This document shows, piece after piece, positions 1 through 5,029 of a stretch of 5,029 nt of DNA. The stretch is taken from positions 1-5,029 of the forward strand of contig DMPF01000133.1 in assembly GCA_003456095.1 (NCBI GenBank), given 5' to 3'. The position numbers and the translations under genes are program-made. The notes under the pieces were generated by a model. It did not search any database, was not told where the DNA came from, and saw only the letters and a list, made by a program, of their open reading frames with translations. Position 1 is the first letter of the stretch. Each line of letters begins with the position of its first letter. The DNA is from Bacillota bacterium (GTDB lineage: Bacteria > Bacillota > Dethiobacteria > DTU022 > UBA8154).

Positions 1-171
1 GCTGCGCTCTTTTTTCTGGGATGTCTCCGGGGCAACAGCGGCGGGATCGGTATATTTGCGCAGCCTGCTGCTAAGGAGCGCTTTTTTGGCCTTGCCGGCG
101 GAAACAAAGGCACCGCAAAGCAGCAGCATGGAGATGAATATAAACAGGGAGGCCAGCAGAGAAAAATCCAT
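1..171 (-). CDS. tadB: TadB-like pilus assembly platform protein, N-terminal fragment (runs off the window)
   Basis: Only the first 57 codons are visible; the frame is open at position 1. The fragment begins MDFSLLASLFIFISMLLL, a hydrophobic stretch (about residues 3-24) that reads as one membrane-spanning helix. A basic segment (KAKKALLSSRLRKY, 27-40) and a polar, charged linker follow. This is how TadB/GspF-type inner-membrane platform proteins usually begin, with the conserved T2SSF domain further downstream and not visible here. The main support is position: TadB is the standard gene after cpaF in Tad operons, where it works with TadC as the membrane base on which the CpaF ATPase acts. 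The ATG shares its A with the last base of the cpaF TAA stop (TAATG), so the two genes are probably translationally coupled. A ribosome binding site sits inside the cpaF 3' end. The conserved domain is outside the window, so the family call rests on context plus the N-terminal shape. Confidence 0.72.
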   Translation of the reverse strand, partial: MDFSLLASLFIFISMLLLCGAFVSAGKAKKALLSSRLRKYTDPAAVAPETSQKKERS

Positions 172-1547
172 TAATACATTCTCCCTTCATTTATCCGGGT
201 ATCGAAAATCTCCGCCCCCAGATGCAAGGAAAAAGATTCGAGACGGGGCATGAATTTCGGGCGTATACCCGTAGCCTGAAAATAGCCCAGCACGCCGCCC
301 TCCGCGTCGATCCCCTCCTGTTTATACACGAAAATATCCTGCAATACGATAACATCCCCTTCCATCCCCTGCACCTCCGTAATATGGGTAATCACACGGC
401 GTCCGTCCCGCAGACGGTTTTGCTGGATGATCAGATCGATGGCCGAGGCAATCTGCTCACGGATGGCCCGCGCCGGCAGTTCCATCCCCGCCATCATTAC
501 CATCGTCTCCACACGGGAGAGGAGATCACGGGGGGTATTGGCATGGGCCGTGGTAAGGGAACCATCATGCCCCGTATTCATGGCCTGAAGCATATCCAGG
601 GCCTCGCCGCCGCGCACCTCCCCCACCACAATGCGGTCAGGACGCATGCGCAGCGAGTTGCGCACCAATTCCCTGATGCTGATGGCGCCCTTGCCCTCAA
701 TGTTGGGGGGACGGGCCTCCAGGGTGATTACATGATCCTGGTGCAGGCGGATCTCCGCCGCGTCTTCAATGGTAACGATCCGTTCCCCCTCGGGAATGAA
801 AGACGAAAGAACGTTGAGGCTTGTCGTTTTTCCCGAGCCGGTCCCGCCGGAAACGATAATATTAAGGCGTCCTTTTACCGCCGCCTCCAGAAAGACGGCC
901 ATGGCCGGGCTCAAAGAGCCAAAAGAGATAAGGTTATCGATGCTGAAGGGATCCCGGGCAAATTTGCGGATGGTGATGGACGGCCCATTCAGCGCGAGTG
1001 GGGGAATAATGGCATTTACACGGGAACCATCGGGAAGCCGCGCATCGACCATCGGCATACTCTCATCGATGCGCCTGCCCAGCGGCGCCACAATCTTTTC
1101 GATAATATGCAGGACATGGGTTTCGTCGCGAAAAACAATCTCCGTCTTCTCCAGCTTGCCGTTTCGCTCAACATAGACCTGTTCCGGCCCGTTAACCATG
1201 ATCTCCGAAATTTCATCGTCCAGCAGCAGGGCGTGAACAGGCCCGTACCCCACTGCTTCCGCCACAATCTCCCGCAGGATCTTCTCCCGCTCGCTGCCGG
1301 GAAGATACTCCACCTCCCCATCCAGGATTTCACCGGCAAACCGGGAGACTTTTTCCGGTACAAGCTCTCCCTGCAGTGCTTCCACGCGGGCAATTAACTT
1401 GCGGTGAACATTCGCTTTAAGGCGGGCGTGCGGATCTTTACGGGGCGGCGGATCCTTCCGGGGCAGAGGTGTTACGCTTTTTATCTCCTCCATCCGCTCC
1501 GCGGGCTTTTCTTTCTGCACTTTTTGCAGGCGCTCCAGCAGTGACAA
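171..1547 (-). CDS. cpaF: CpaF/TadA-type Flp pilus assembly ATPase (secretion ATPase, type II/IV family)
   Basis: A 458-residue cytoplasmic hexameric-type ATPase expected to power Flp pilin assembly through the TadB/TadC platform. Visible motifs, in order: a charged, proline-rich N-terminus (1-45) with a six-residue tandem repeat PRKDPP/PRKDPH (29-40); the N-terminal domain typical of CpaF with GYGPVHALLLDDEISEIMVNG (100-120) and DARLPDGSRVNA (168-179); Walker A GGTGSGKTT (234-242, Lys240); Asp box TIEDAAEI (259-266); Walker B region RIVVGEVRGGEA (305-316, Glu310); His box GHDGSLTTAHANTP (326-339). All catalytic motifs are intact and the length is normal for CpaF. The start is TTG: it has a strong GGAGG 8 nt upstream, while the nearest upstream ATGs are out of frame or hit a stop at once. 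The first in-frame ATG, at residue 19, would cut into the N-terminal region and lacks comparable support. The gene follows cpaE after 36 nt and overlaps tadB by 1 nt. Close relatives include type IV secretion VirB11 ATPases, but the neighbours settle it as Tad. Confidence 0.96.
   Translation of the reverse strand: MSLLERLQKVQKEKPAERMEEIKSVTPLPRKDPPPRKDPHARLKANVHRKLIARVEALQGELVPEKVSRFAGEILDGEVEYLPGSEREKILREIVAEAVGYGPVHALLLDDEISEIMVNGPEQVYVERNGKLEKTEIVFRDETHVLHIIEKIVAPLGRRIDESMPMVDARLPDGSRVNAIIPPLALNGPSITIRKFARDPFSIDNLISFGSLSPAMAVFLEAAVKGRLNIIVSGGTGSGKTTSLNVLSSFIPEGERIVTIEDAAEIRLHQDHVITLEARPPNIEGKGAISIRELVRNSLRMRPDRIVVGEVRGGEALDMLQAMNTGHDGSLTTAHANTPRDLLSRVETMVMMAGMELPARAIREQIASAIDLIIQQNRLRDGRRVITHITEVQGMEGDVIVLQDIFVYKQEGIDAEGGVLGYFQATGIRPKFMPRLESFSLHLGAEIFDTRINEGRMY
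181..187 (-). promoter_or_regulatory. Ribosome binding site of the tadB-like gene
   Basis: Minus-strand AAGGGAG lies 9 nt before the ATG at 171. It is inside the last codons of cpaF, so tadB initiation can use both its own site and ribosomes finishing cpaF. It supports the start at 171, which would otherwise rest on a short open fragment. Confidence 0.7.
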
Positions 1548-1555
1548 TTTTTATC

Positions 1556-1560
1556 CCTCC
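1556..1560 (-). promoter_or_regulatory. Ribosome binding site that fixes the TTG start of cpaF
   Basis: Minus-strand GGAGG, within GGGAGGG, lies 8 nt before the TTG at 1547, in the 36-nt gap after cpaE. The spacing is ideal, and it decides the start in favour of TTG over the ATG at residue 19. Confidence 0.75.
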
Positions 1561-1583
1561 CATCCCATGCAGGCCGGCAGGCC

Positions 1584-2846
1584 CTAGCCGAAGTTCAGGC
1601 TGAAGATTTTTCCCAGGGAGACTTTGCGTTCCGTGGTTTTTATTTCTTCCGTAAAGCCGTTGCAGACTTTTTCGGCCAAACGGGACAGATCCCGCGCTAT
1701 TTCGCTGCTTCCATGCTCCATGACCAAAGGGATGCCGCGATTAATGGAAGCAATGACCATTCTTTCATCGCCGGCCACGCTGTGGTAGATTTTGCTGCCG
1801 AGGCTGTGCTCCAGTTCGGCAAGTTCAATTCCCGTATCAAGGTTCGCCTGGTTAAGCAGGACCCGTACCTTATCCCCCAGTTCCAGGGAATTTAACAGGT
1901 CCAGGCTTACCCTGGCGTTTTTAATCGTGGCAATATCACGGCGTGCCGGCAGTAAAATGAGTTCCGACTCCTCCAGGGCCAGCAGCGTTATCTCATGCAG
2001 AAAAGCAGCTGTGTCCAGTACCACGCAGTCAAATGATCCTTTTAACATGCGTATGATCTGTTTGACGTGCTCGGCCGTAATTTTTTCCGCCTCCGCGGGG
2101 GAGAAAGGGGCCGCCAGCACAGATACCCCCGAAGCGTGGCGAATCAGACACCCTGCCAGCTGTTCGGCGCCGAACCCTGCTCCTTGTGCCACTAAGTCGG
2201 AAATGGTATTGGTGCCGGCAAGGTTGAAGATCACGGCAATATCGCCAAATTGCAGGTCAAGGTCAACCAGCGCCGTTTTTAATTTCTTTTTGGCCAGGGC
2301 GACTGCCAGGTTGCCTGCCAGGAAGCTCTTACCGCTTCCCCCCTTCCCTCCAAAAAAGGTTATAACTTTATGTTTATAGACGTCCCCTTTCCCATCTGTC
2401 CCTTCTCTCGCCCCCGGTCCGCCAGGGGAGGGGTGAAGATGGTTATTGCGCTGGTGCAAGTGATAACATTGACGGATCGTCAGGGCCATCTCCTCGCTGC
2501 TCAGAGGTTTAACCAGGTAATCCCTTGCCCCGGCCACCATCGCCTTGCGCAGATATTCCTGTTCTCCCTGGATGGAGATGATCACCACGGGAACGTGGGG
2601 ATGGGAATGACTGAGGGCCTGCGTAGCGGTGATCCCGTCCATTACGGGCATATTTATATCCATTAGCACTACGTCGGGAGAGTATCTGGCAACGGCGGCA
2701 AGGGCTTCTTCGCCGTTTTCCGCTTCGCCGCAAACATCCAGGTCATCCTCGAAATAAAGAAGCCGCCGGATATCAACACGTGTCTGCTGGATGTCGTCGA
2801 CGATCAGCACTTTAATCTTTTTCGCCGTTTCTGCCATTTCGGTCAT
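1584..2846 (-). CDS. cpaE: CpaE/TadZ-type pilus localization protein: receiver domain fused to a ParA/MinD-like ATPase
   Basis: A 420-residue two-domain protein. Residues 11-127 are a CheY-like receiver: acidic pair Asp17-Asp18, phosphoacceptor Asp63 in VVLMDINMPVMDG, Ser91 at the Ser/Thr position, and Lys113-Pro114. A Gly/Pro/His-rich linker (about 129-157) leads to a MinD/ParA-type ATPase. This has deviant Walker A GGKGGSGKS (166-174, signature Lys168 and Lys173), Walker A' LVDLDLQFGD (193-202, a CpaE hallmark) and Walker B FDCVVLD (272-278). The later stretch with LLNQANLDTGI and NRGIPLV matches the C-terminal half of CpaE proteins. In the family, CpaE/TadZ localizes to the cell pole or membrane and nucleates Tad assembly next to CpaF. 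The start ATG has a strong GGAGG 7 nt upstream; a second ATG at codon 4 is possible but less well spaced. The gene lies between cpaB (57-nt gap) and cpaF (36-nt gap). The receiver keeps all expected phosphorylation residues, whereas many TadZ proteins have a degenerate one; no partner kinase is visible here. Confidence 0.94.
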   Translation of the reverse strand: MTEMAETAKKIKVLIVDDIQQTRVDIRRLLYFEDDLDVCGEAENGEEALAAVARYSPDVVLMDINMPVMDGITATQALSHSHPHVPVVIISIQGEQEYLRKAMVAGARDYLVKPLSSEEMALTIRQCYHLHQRNNHLHPSPGGPGAREGTDGKGDVYKHKVITFFGGKGGSGKSFLAGNLAVALAKKKLKTALVDLDLQFGDIAVIFNLAGTNTISDLVAQGAGFGAEQLAGCLIRHASGVSVLAAPFSPAEAEKITAEHVKQIIRMLKGSFDCVVLDTAAFLHEITLLALEESELILLPARRDIATIKNARVSLDLLNSLELGDKVRVLLNQANLDTGIELAELEHSLGSKIYHSVAGDERMVIASINRGIPLVMEHGSSEIARDLSRLAEKVCNGFTEEIKTTERKVSLGKIFSLNFG

Positions 2847-2853
2847 TCTTCCA

Positions 2854-2858
2854 CCTCC
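2854..2858 (-). promoter_or_regulatory. Strong ribosome binding site of cpaE
   Basis: Minus-strand GGAGG within GGGGAGGTGG, 7 nt before the ATG at 2846. This is the strongest Shine-Dalgarno match in the window. It follows an AT-rich stretch (2861-2890) that should leave it unstructured and accessible, which suggests cpaE is well translated independently of cpaB. Confidence 0.75.
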
Positions 2859-2895
2859 CCAATAAAACTATTGCGACTTTATTAATTAAACGCCG

Positions 2896-2917
2896 CGGCG
2901 GCCTTATCGGCCTGCCG
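2896..2917 (-). repeat. GC-rich inverted repeat around the cpaB stop codon
   Basis: In the minus-strand transcript, CGGC-A-GGCC and GGCC-GCCG can pair into an 8-bp all-GC stem with one bulged A. The loop is GATAA and contains the cpaB stop codon TAA. Five bases after the stem comes an interrupted T stretch (TTTAATT). The gap and the broken T run argue against a standard intrinsic terminator, and the operon clearly continues. It could be a weak attenuator, an mRNA-processing or stability element, or chance in GC-rich DNA. The pairing is seen in the sequence; any function is inference. Confidence 0.35.
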
Positions 2918-3656
2918 GCTGGGGTGCGGCCTGATTTGCGGGGGGGGCAGGCAGATTCAAATATCTGTCCATGGTGAAAGGTGAAAGATTGGATCTGCCC
3001 GTATCACCGGCTCCCCGCAGCAGCAGGCGGATACTCCCCCGCTCCGCGGCCAGCACCAGCCTCTGGGCTTCATCCGGTGACAGCTCCAGCGTAACGGTAA
3101 GGGCTGATTCTGCCGTCCGCCCCTCACTGCCAAGGGATTGTCCCACTGCCAGCACACGCAGGTCCTGCACGAAAATAGTGGCGAAGGATAACTGGCCTGC
3201 CTCTGTCTCCCTTTCCAGCACGGCGGCCACATCCACCCGGTCACCGGGCAACAGCATACTGCCTACGGCAATGACCTCGTCCACCGCCATCGCCATCGCC
3301 CTTTTCCCCGGGGCGATCAGATAGGCAATCCCGCCGTGCGTCTCTCCGGGAAAAATAAGTTTGTCACGGATAAGCGGTTCTCCCGGGTAAAAGGGCACTG
3401 TGGCCACAGCGCCGGAGATATCTTCCTTGCGCTGCAGCGCGTCGTCGCGCACCTGGCTCAGGGGAATATCCGCGTATACAAGCATATCCGCAGTTATTCT
3501 TGTATGGGCGGGAATCTGCCCCCCGACCACCGGAACGGTGGCGTATTGCAGATCATCCCTTACTTCTTCCTCTATCTGTTGCAGGTAAAGGAAAACCGCC
3601 CCCGCTGCCAGCAGGGCAAAAAGGATGGCCAGGATAAAATAACCTTTCTGTCGCAT
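2904..3656 (-). CDS. cpaB: CpaB/RcpC Flp pilus assembly protein (SAF domain)
   Basis: A 250-residue membrane-anchored extracytoplasmic protein. Residues 1-5 are basic/polar and 6-25 form one transmembrane helix (signal anchor). A SAF domain follows (about 40-103): VPVVGGQIPAHTRITADML and IPLSQV match the family pattern of an inviting residue set after the anchor, ending with PGEPLIRDKL. The RcpC/CpaB domain starts at GGIAYLIAPGKRAMAMAVDEV (108-128), with the family signature LLPGDRVDV (135-143), then TIFVQDLRVLAVGQ and LELSPDEAQRLVLAAERGSIRLLLR. The tail is Pro/Ala-rich (LPAPPANQAAPQPAGR). In proteobacteria CpaB associates with the CpaC/RcpA secretin; no secretin gene is next to it here, so its partner is unclear. 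The length is normal. The ATG start has a purine stretch GGAAGGG that ends 12 nt upstream, farther than ideal, so translation may depend partly on coupling with the preceding gene 46 nt away. A run of eight C near the 3' end could be slippery but affects only the last residues. Confidence 0.94.
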   Translation of the reverse strand: MRQKGYFILAILFALLAAGAVFLYLQQIEEEVRDDLQYATVPVVGGQIPAHTRITADMLVYADIPLSQVRDDALQRKEDISGAVATVPFYPGEPLIRDKLIFPGETHGGIAYLIAPGKRAMAMAVDEVIAVGSMLLPGDRVDVAAVLERETEAGQLSFATIFVQDLRVLAVGQSLGSEGRTAESALTVTLELSPDEAQRLVLAAERGSIRLLLRGAGDTGRSNLSPFTMDRYLNLPAPPANQAAPQPAGR

Positions 3657-3668
3657 CTGTTGATCAAT

Positions 3669-3675
3669 CCCTTCC
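3669..3675 (-). promoter_or_regulatory. Distant, weak ribosome binding site of cpaB
   Basis: Minus-strand GGAAGGG ends 12 nt before the cpaB ATG at 3656. It overlaps a perfect 10-base palindrome CTTCCGGAAG (3671-3680). The spacing is longer than at the other starts in this operon. No better in-frame start lies closer, so this is the likely site, with reduced efficiency. Confidence 0.5.
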
Positions 3676-3702
3676 GGAAGTTTTCCGCCACGCCGCTTTC
3701 AG

Positions 3703-4653
3703 TCATTCCACCAGGTTTACGGCATAAACGCCGTACCCGGTTAGCTGCTCAGCTACCGGTCCATCAACCATACTGCGTACAAAAGTGCCGCTAACGATAC
3801 TATCGTTGCCGCTTCCGGGGGGGTTGCGCCGATCAATGTAAAAGGCGGCGAAATTTACCACCTCCACTTTTTTCCCGGGAAGGTCGCGTACTATCGGAAT
3901 ATAGATGAGGAGGGGACAGCCTGGTTGGATATTTTCCGGGGTGCAGCCGCAGTTGCCGGCTTCGCCAATCCGGTGCAGGATTCCCTGGCGGGTGGGGCCG
4001 GACATATTCCCCTGCTTCGTGTTTAAAATATCGCCGATGCGAATGGGGGAATTAAAACCATCTTTGATGTTTTTACGGTACCTGTTGGCGCCACTTCCTC
4101 CCAGGGCCAGGGCGCCGTAACTGCCCGGTCCCAAGCCTGCTTCCTTCCAGTCGGAATATTTCAGGGTATATACCGCGCCAATCCGCAGTTCCTGCTCCAC
4201 AATGCTAAAAGGCACGATGCCGCTCAAGGTGGCGACGGGTCCCACAACGGCACGGGCACGGGCGTTCAGATTCATACCCTCCAGGCCAAAGATACGGGCA
4301 AAATTAAAAGCCAGATCATCCTCTACATGCACGGTAATCTCTTTCAGATCAGGGGAGATGCTTGCCGTGATCTCCGCCGCGGCAACGCCGTTTAACTCCG
4401 CGTAGATCGCCGCTTTGCTCCGGGCAAGGGCCGGGGAAGGATTGTTGCGGATCAGCTCCTGGGCCCCGGCCAGGGCGGCCGCGTCGGCTGCGGTGACAAG
4501 GCGCCGTCTGAGCAGGGCTGCCGCACCGTAGTCCATCACAATAGCTGAAAATCCCAGCAGTGCCGCCATGCTGATGGAAACCAGCGGCAGCACGCTCCCC
4601 CGCTTGTTACGCGCGAATGCCCATTTGCGATTGTTCAGCCAACGGAAAGGCAT
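3703..4653 (-). CDS. Tad domain (TadG-like) pilus assembly protein
   Basis: A 316-residue protein. A basic N-terminus (MPFRWLNNRKWAFARNKRG) precedes a single hydrophobic helix (about 21-41), then DYGAAALLRRRLVTAADAAALAGAQEL (41-67). That is the hallmark of the TadE/G-like N-terminal (Tad) domain, in which the helix anchors the protein and the rest is exported. The C-terminal part (about 145-316) is a probable extracytoplasmic domain. Notable stretches are IVPFSIVEQELRIGAVYTLKY, YGALALGGSGANRYR, NTKQGNMSGPTRQGI and VNFAAFYID; it has three cysteines (235, 237, 246). This style recalls the Tad proteins of Clostridia-type operons rather than the longer proteobacterial TadG with a von Willebrand A domain, which I do not see. 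The ATG is the earliest possible start, since an in-frame TGA lies two codons upstream. It overlaps the end of tadE by 47 nt, and AAGGA ends only 2 nt before the ATG, so coupled translation is likely. Likely role: minor pilus component or anchor; the exact function is not known from sequence. Confidence 0.85.
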   Translation of the reverse strand: MPFRWLNNRKWAFARNKRGSVLPLVSISMAALLGFSAIVMDYGAAALLRRRLVTAADAAALAGAQELIRNNPSPALARSKAAIYAELNGVAAAEITASISPDLKEITVHVEDDLAFNFARIFGLEGMNLNARARAVVGPVATLSGIVPFSIVEQELRIGAVYTLKYSDWKEAGLGPGSYGALALGGSGANRYRKNIKDGFNSPIRIGDILNTKQGNMSGPTRQGILHRIGEAGNCGCTPENIQPGCPLLIYIPIVRDLPGKKVEVVNFAAFYIDRRNPPGSGNDSIVSGTFVRSMVDGPVAEQLTGYGVYAVNLVE

Positions 4654-5029
4654 CTTCCTTCACCCCCGCGATATTTTCCACGCGCATAACCGCCTCCGCC
4701 GCCAGGCTAAAGGCGCCCCCGGGCACTACCAGAGGCAGGGGCACAATGAGGGGGCTGCCGGCCCGGACCCGCACCGTAACCTGCCCGCCGAAAACCCTTG
4801 CCCCCGCCGCGGGCTGGATTTCCACCTCAATATTGCTGAGCAGGGGCGACGCCGCCAGTATATCTCTCAAATGATTCCTTACAACCATATCGGCGGTGCC
4901 GGTTGCCGCCAGGCGGGCCCCCTCGCGCGCCGCACTGCTCAGAGCGATCTGCCCGCTCAAAACAAAGCCAAACTGGATCATGCCCAGCAGCATTAAGAGC
5001 AAAATGGGCAGCACCAGGGCCATCTCCAC
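4607..5029 (-). CDS. tadE: TadE-like pseudopilin, 5' end missing
   Basis: 140 visible residues. The fragment opens with (V)EMALVLPILLLMLLGMIQFGFVLSGQ and SSAAREGARLAA (31-42), the diagnostic TadE pattern: a Glu just before a hydrophobic helix, then the AAREGAR box. The rest (about 45-117) is a small beta-rich extracytoplasmic domain. TadE is a pseudopilin-like minor component of the Flp pilus apparatus; in studied systems it is cleaved by the prepilin peptidase TadV ahead of the helix. The first visible codon is GTG, but in the family a short stretch of about 10-20 residues (usually basic, often with RG/GQ) precedes this Glu. I therefore read the gene as truncated by the window edge rather than starting at 5029. 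The C-terminal end, from about ENIAGVKEDAFPLAEQSQMGIRA, reaches 47 nt into the tadG-like gene and looks like an extension beyond the usual TadE end. It is the first gene visible in the operon. Confidence 0.88.
   Translation of the reverse strand: MEMALVLPILLLMLLGMIQFGFVLSGQIALSSAAREGARLAATGTADMVVRNHLRDILAASPLLSNIEVEIQPAAGARVFGGQVTVRVRAGSPLIVPLPLVVPGGAFSLAAEAVMRVENIAGVKEDAFPLAEQSQMGIRA
4656..4660 (-). promoter_or_regulatory. Closely spaced ribosome binding site of the tadG-like gene
   Basis: Minus-strand AAGGA, followed by AG and then the ATG at 4653. The 2-nt spacing is shorter than optimal. The site lies inside the tadE reading frame, consistent with translation coupled to tadE. An upstream in-frame TGA (4660-4662) excludes an earlier start. 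Confidence 0.5.

Noticed and set aside
222..1397. A 391-codon open frame on the plus strand, antisense to cpaF
   Set aside because: Its product is rich in His, Arg and Asn with no recognisable domain, there is no ribosome binding site before its ATG, and it lies wholly opposite cpaF, whose motifs are complete. Long antisense frames are common opposite GC-biased genes.
1792..2379. A 195-codon plus-strand open frame opposite cpaE
   Set aside because: Ser/Arg/Ala-rich low-complexity product typical of a shadow frame; the minus-strand CpaE motifs explain the region.
2861..2890. AT-rich gap before cpaE as a possible internal promoter, including the palindrome TTAATTAA
   Set aside because: No pair of -35/-10 hexamers with proper spacing could be made out on the minus strand; the AT-richness is equally explained by an open ribosome-binding region.
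3671..3680. Perfect 10-base palindrome CTTCCGGAAG before cpaB as an operator
   Set aside because: It is short, overlaps the purine-rich ribosome binding region, and is not repeated elsewhere in the window, so chance is sufficient. With no loop it cannot form a simple hairpin.
3336..3794. A plus-strand open frame crossing the cpaB/tadG-like junction
   Set aside because: It is antisense to two well-supported genes, shows no domain, and has no supporting start signal.
5027..5029. GTG at the window edge as the true tadE start
   Set aside because: In TadE proteins a short N-terminal stretch precedes the Glu-plus-hydrophobic helix, so this GTG is more likely an internal Val codon and the gene continues beyond the window.

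Overview
This window is one continuous stretch of a Tad (tight adherence / Flp type IVc pilus) assembly operon. All six genes lie on the minus strand, so transcription runs from position 5029 towards position 1. In transcription order they are: a TadE-like pseudopilin (its 5' end lies beyond 5029), a Tad/TadG-like minor pilin or anchored exported protein, CpaB (RcpC), a CpaE/TadZ-type ParA-like ATPase fused to a response-regulator receiver domain, the CpaF/TadA assembly ATPase, and the first 57 codons of a TadB-like inner-membrane platform protein that continues past position 1.

The genes are tightly packed. tadE and the tadG-like gene overlap by 47 nt. Gaps of 46, 57 and 36 nt separate the next three junctions. 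The cpaF stop and the tadB start share one base. Five starts are visible and all have purine-rich Shine-Dalgarno sequences, though the one before cpaB is distant and the one before the tadG-like gene is very close. cpaF starts at TTG. No RNA gene, CRISPR array, insertion sequence or convincing promoter was seen, and no stretch over 300 bases lacks a gene.

The machine would work as follows. CpaF hydrolyses ATP to drive pilin extraction and assembly through the TadB/TadC platform. CpaE/TadZ positions or recruits the apparatus, and here may respond to phosphorylation. CpaB is a membrane-anchored periplasmic or extracytoplasmic component. TadE and the TadG-like protein are minor pilins or pseudopilins. 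The major pilin (flp), the prepilin peptidase and tadC are not in the window and are expected outside it.

Organism: the DNA is moderately GC-rich, with strong GGAGG-type ribosome binding sites and a TTG start. cpaB is followed directly by cpaE, with no secretin (cpaC/rcpA) or cpaD between them. Together with the style of the TadG-like protein, this suggests a Bacillota/Clostridia lineage of the Desulfotomaculum-Pelotomaculum-Moorella kind. That is inference from gene order and protein style, not a proven assignment. The system is a known type. The points worth a second look are an apparently catalytically complete receiver domain on CpaE, a GC hairpin holding the cpaB stop codon in its loop, poly-C tracts in two genes, and the long tadE/tadG overlap.
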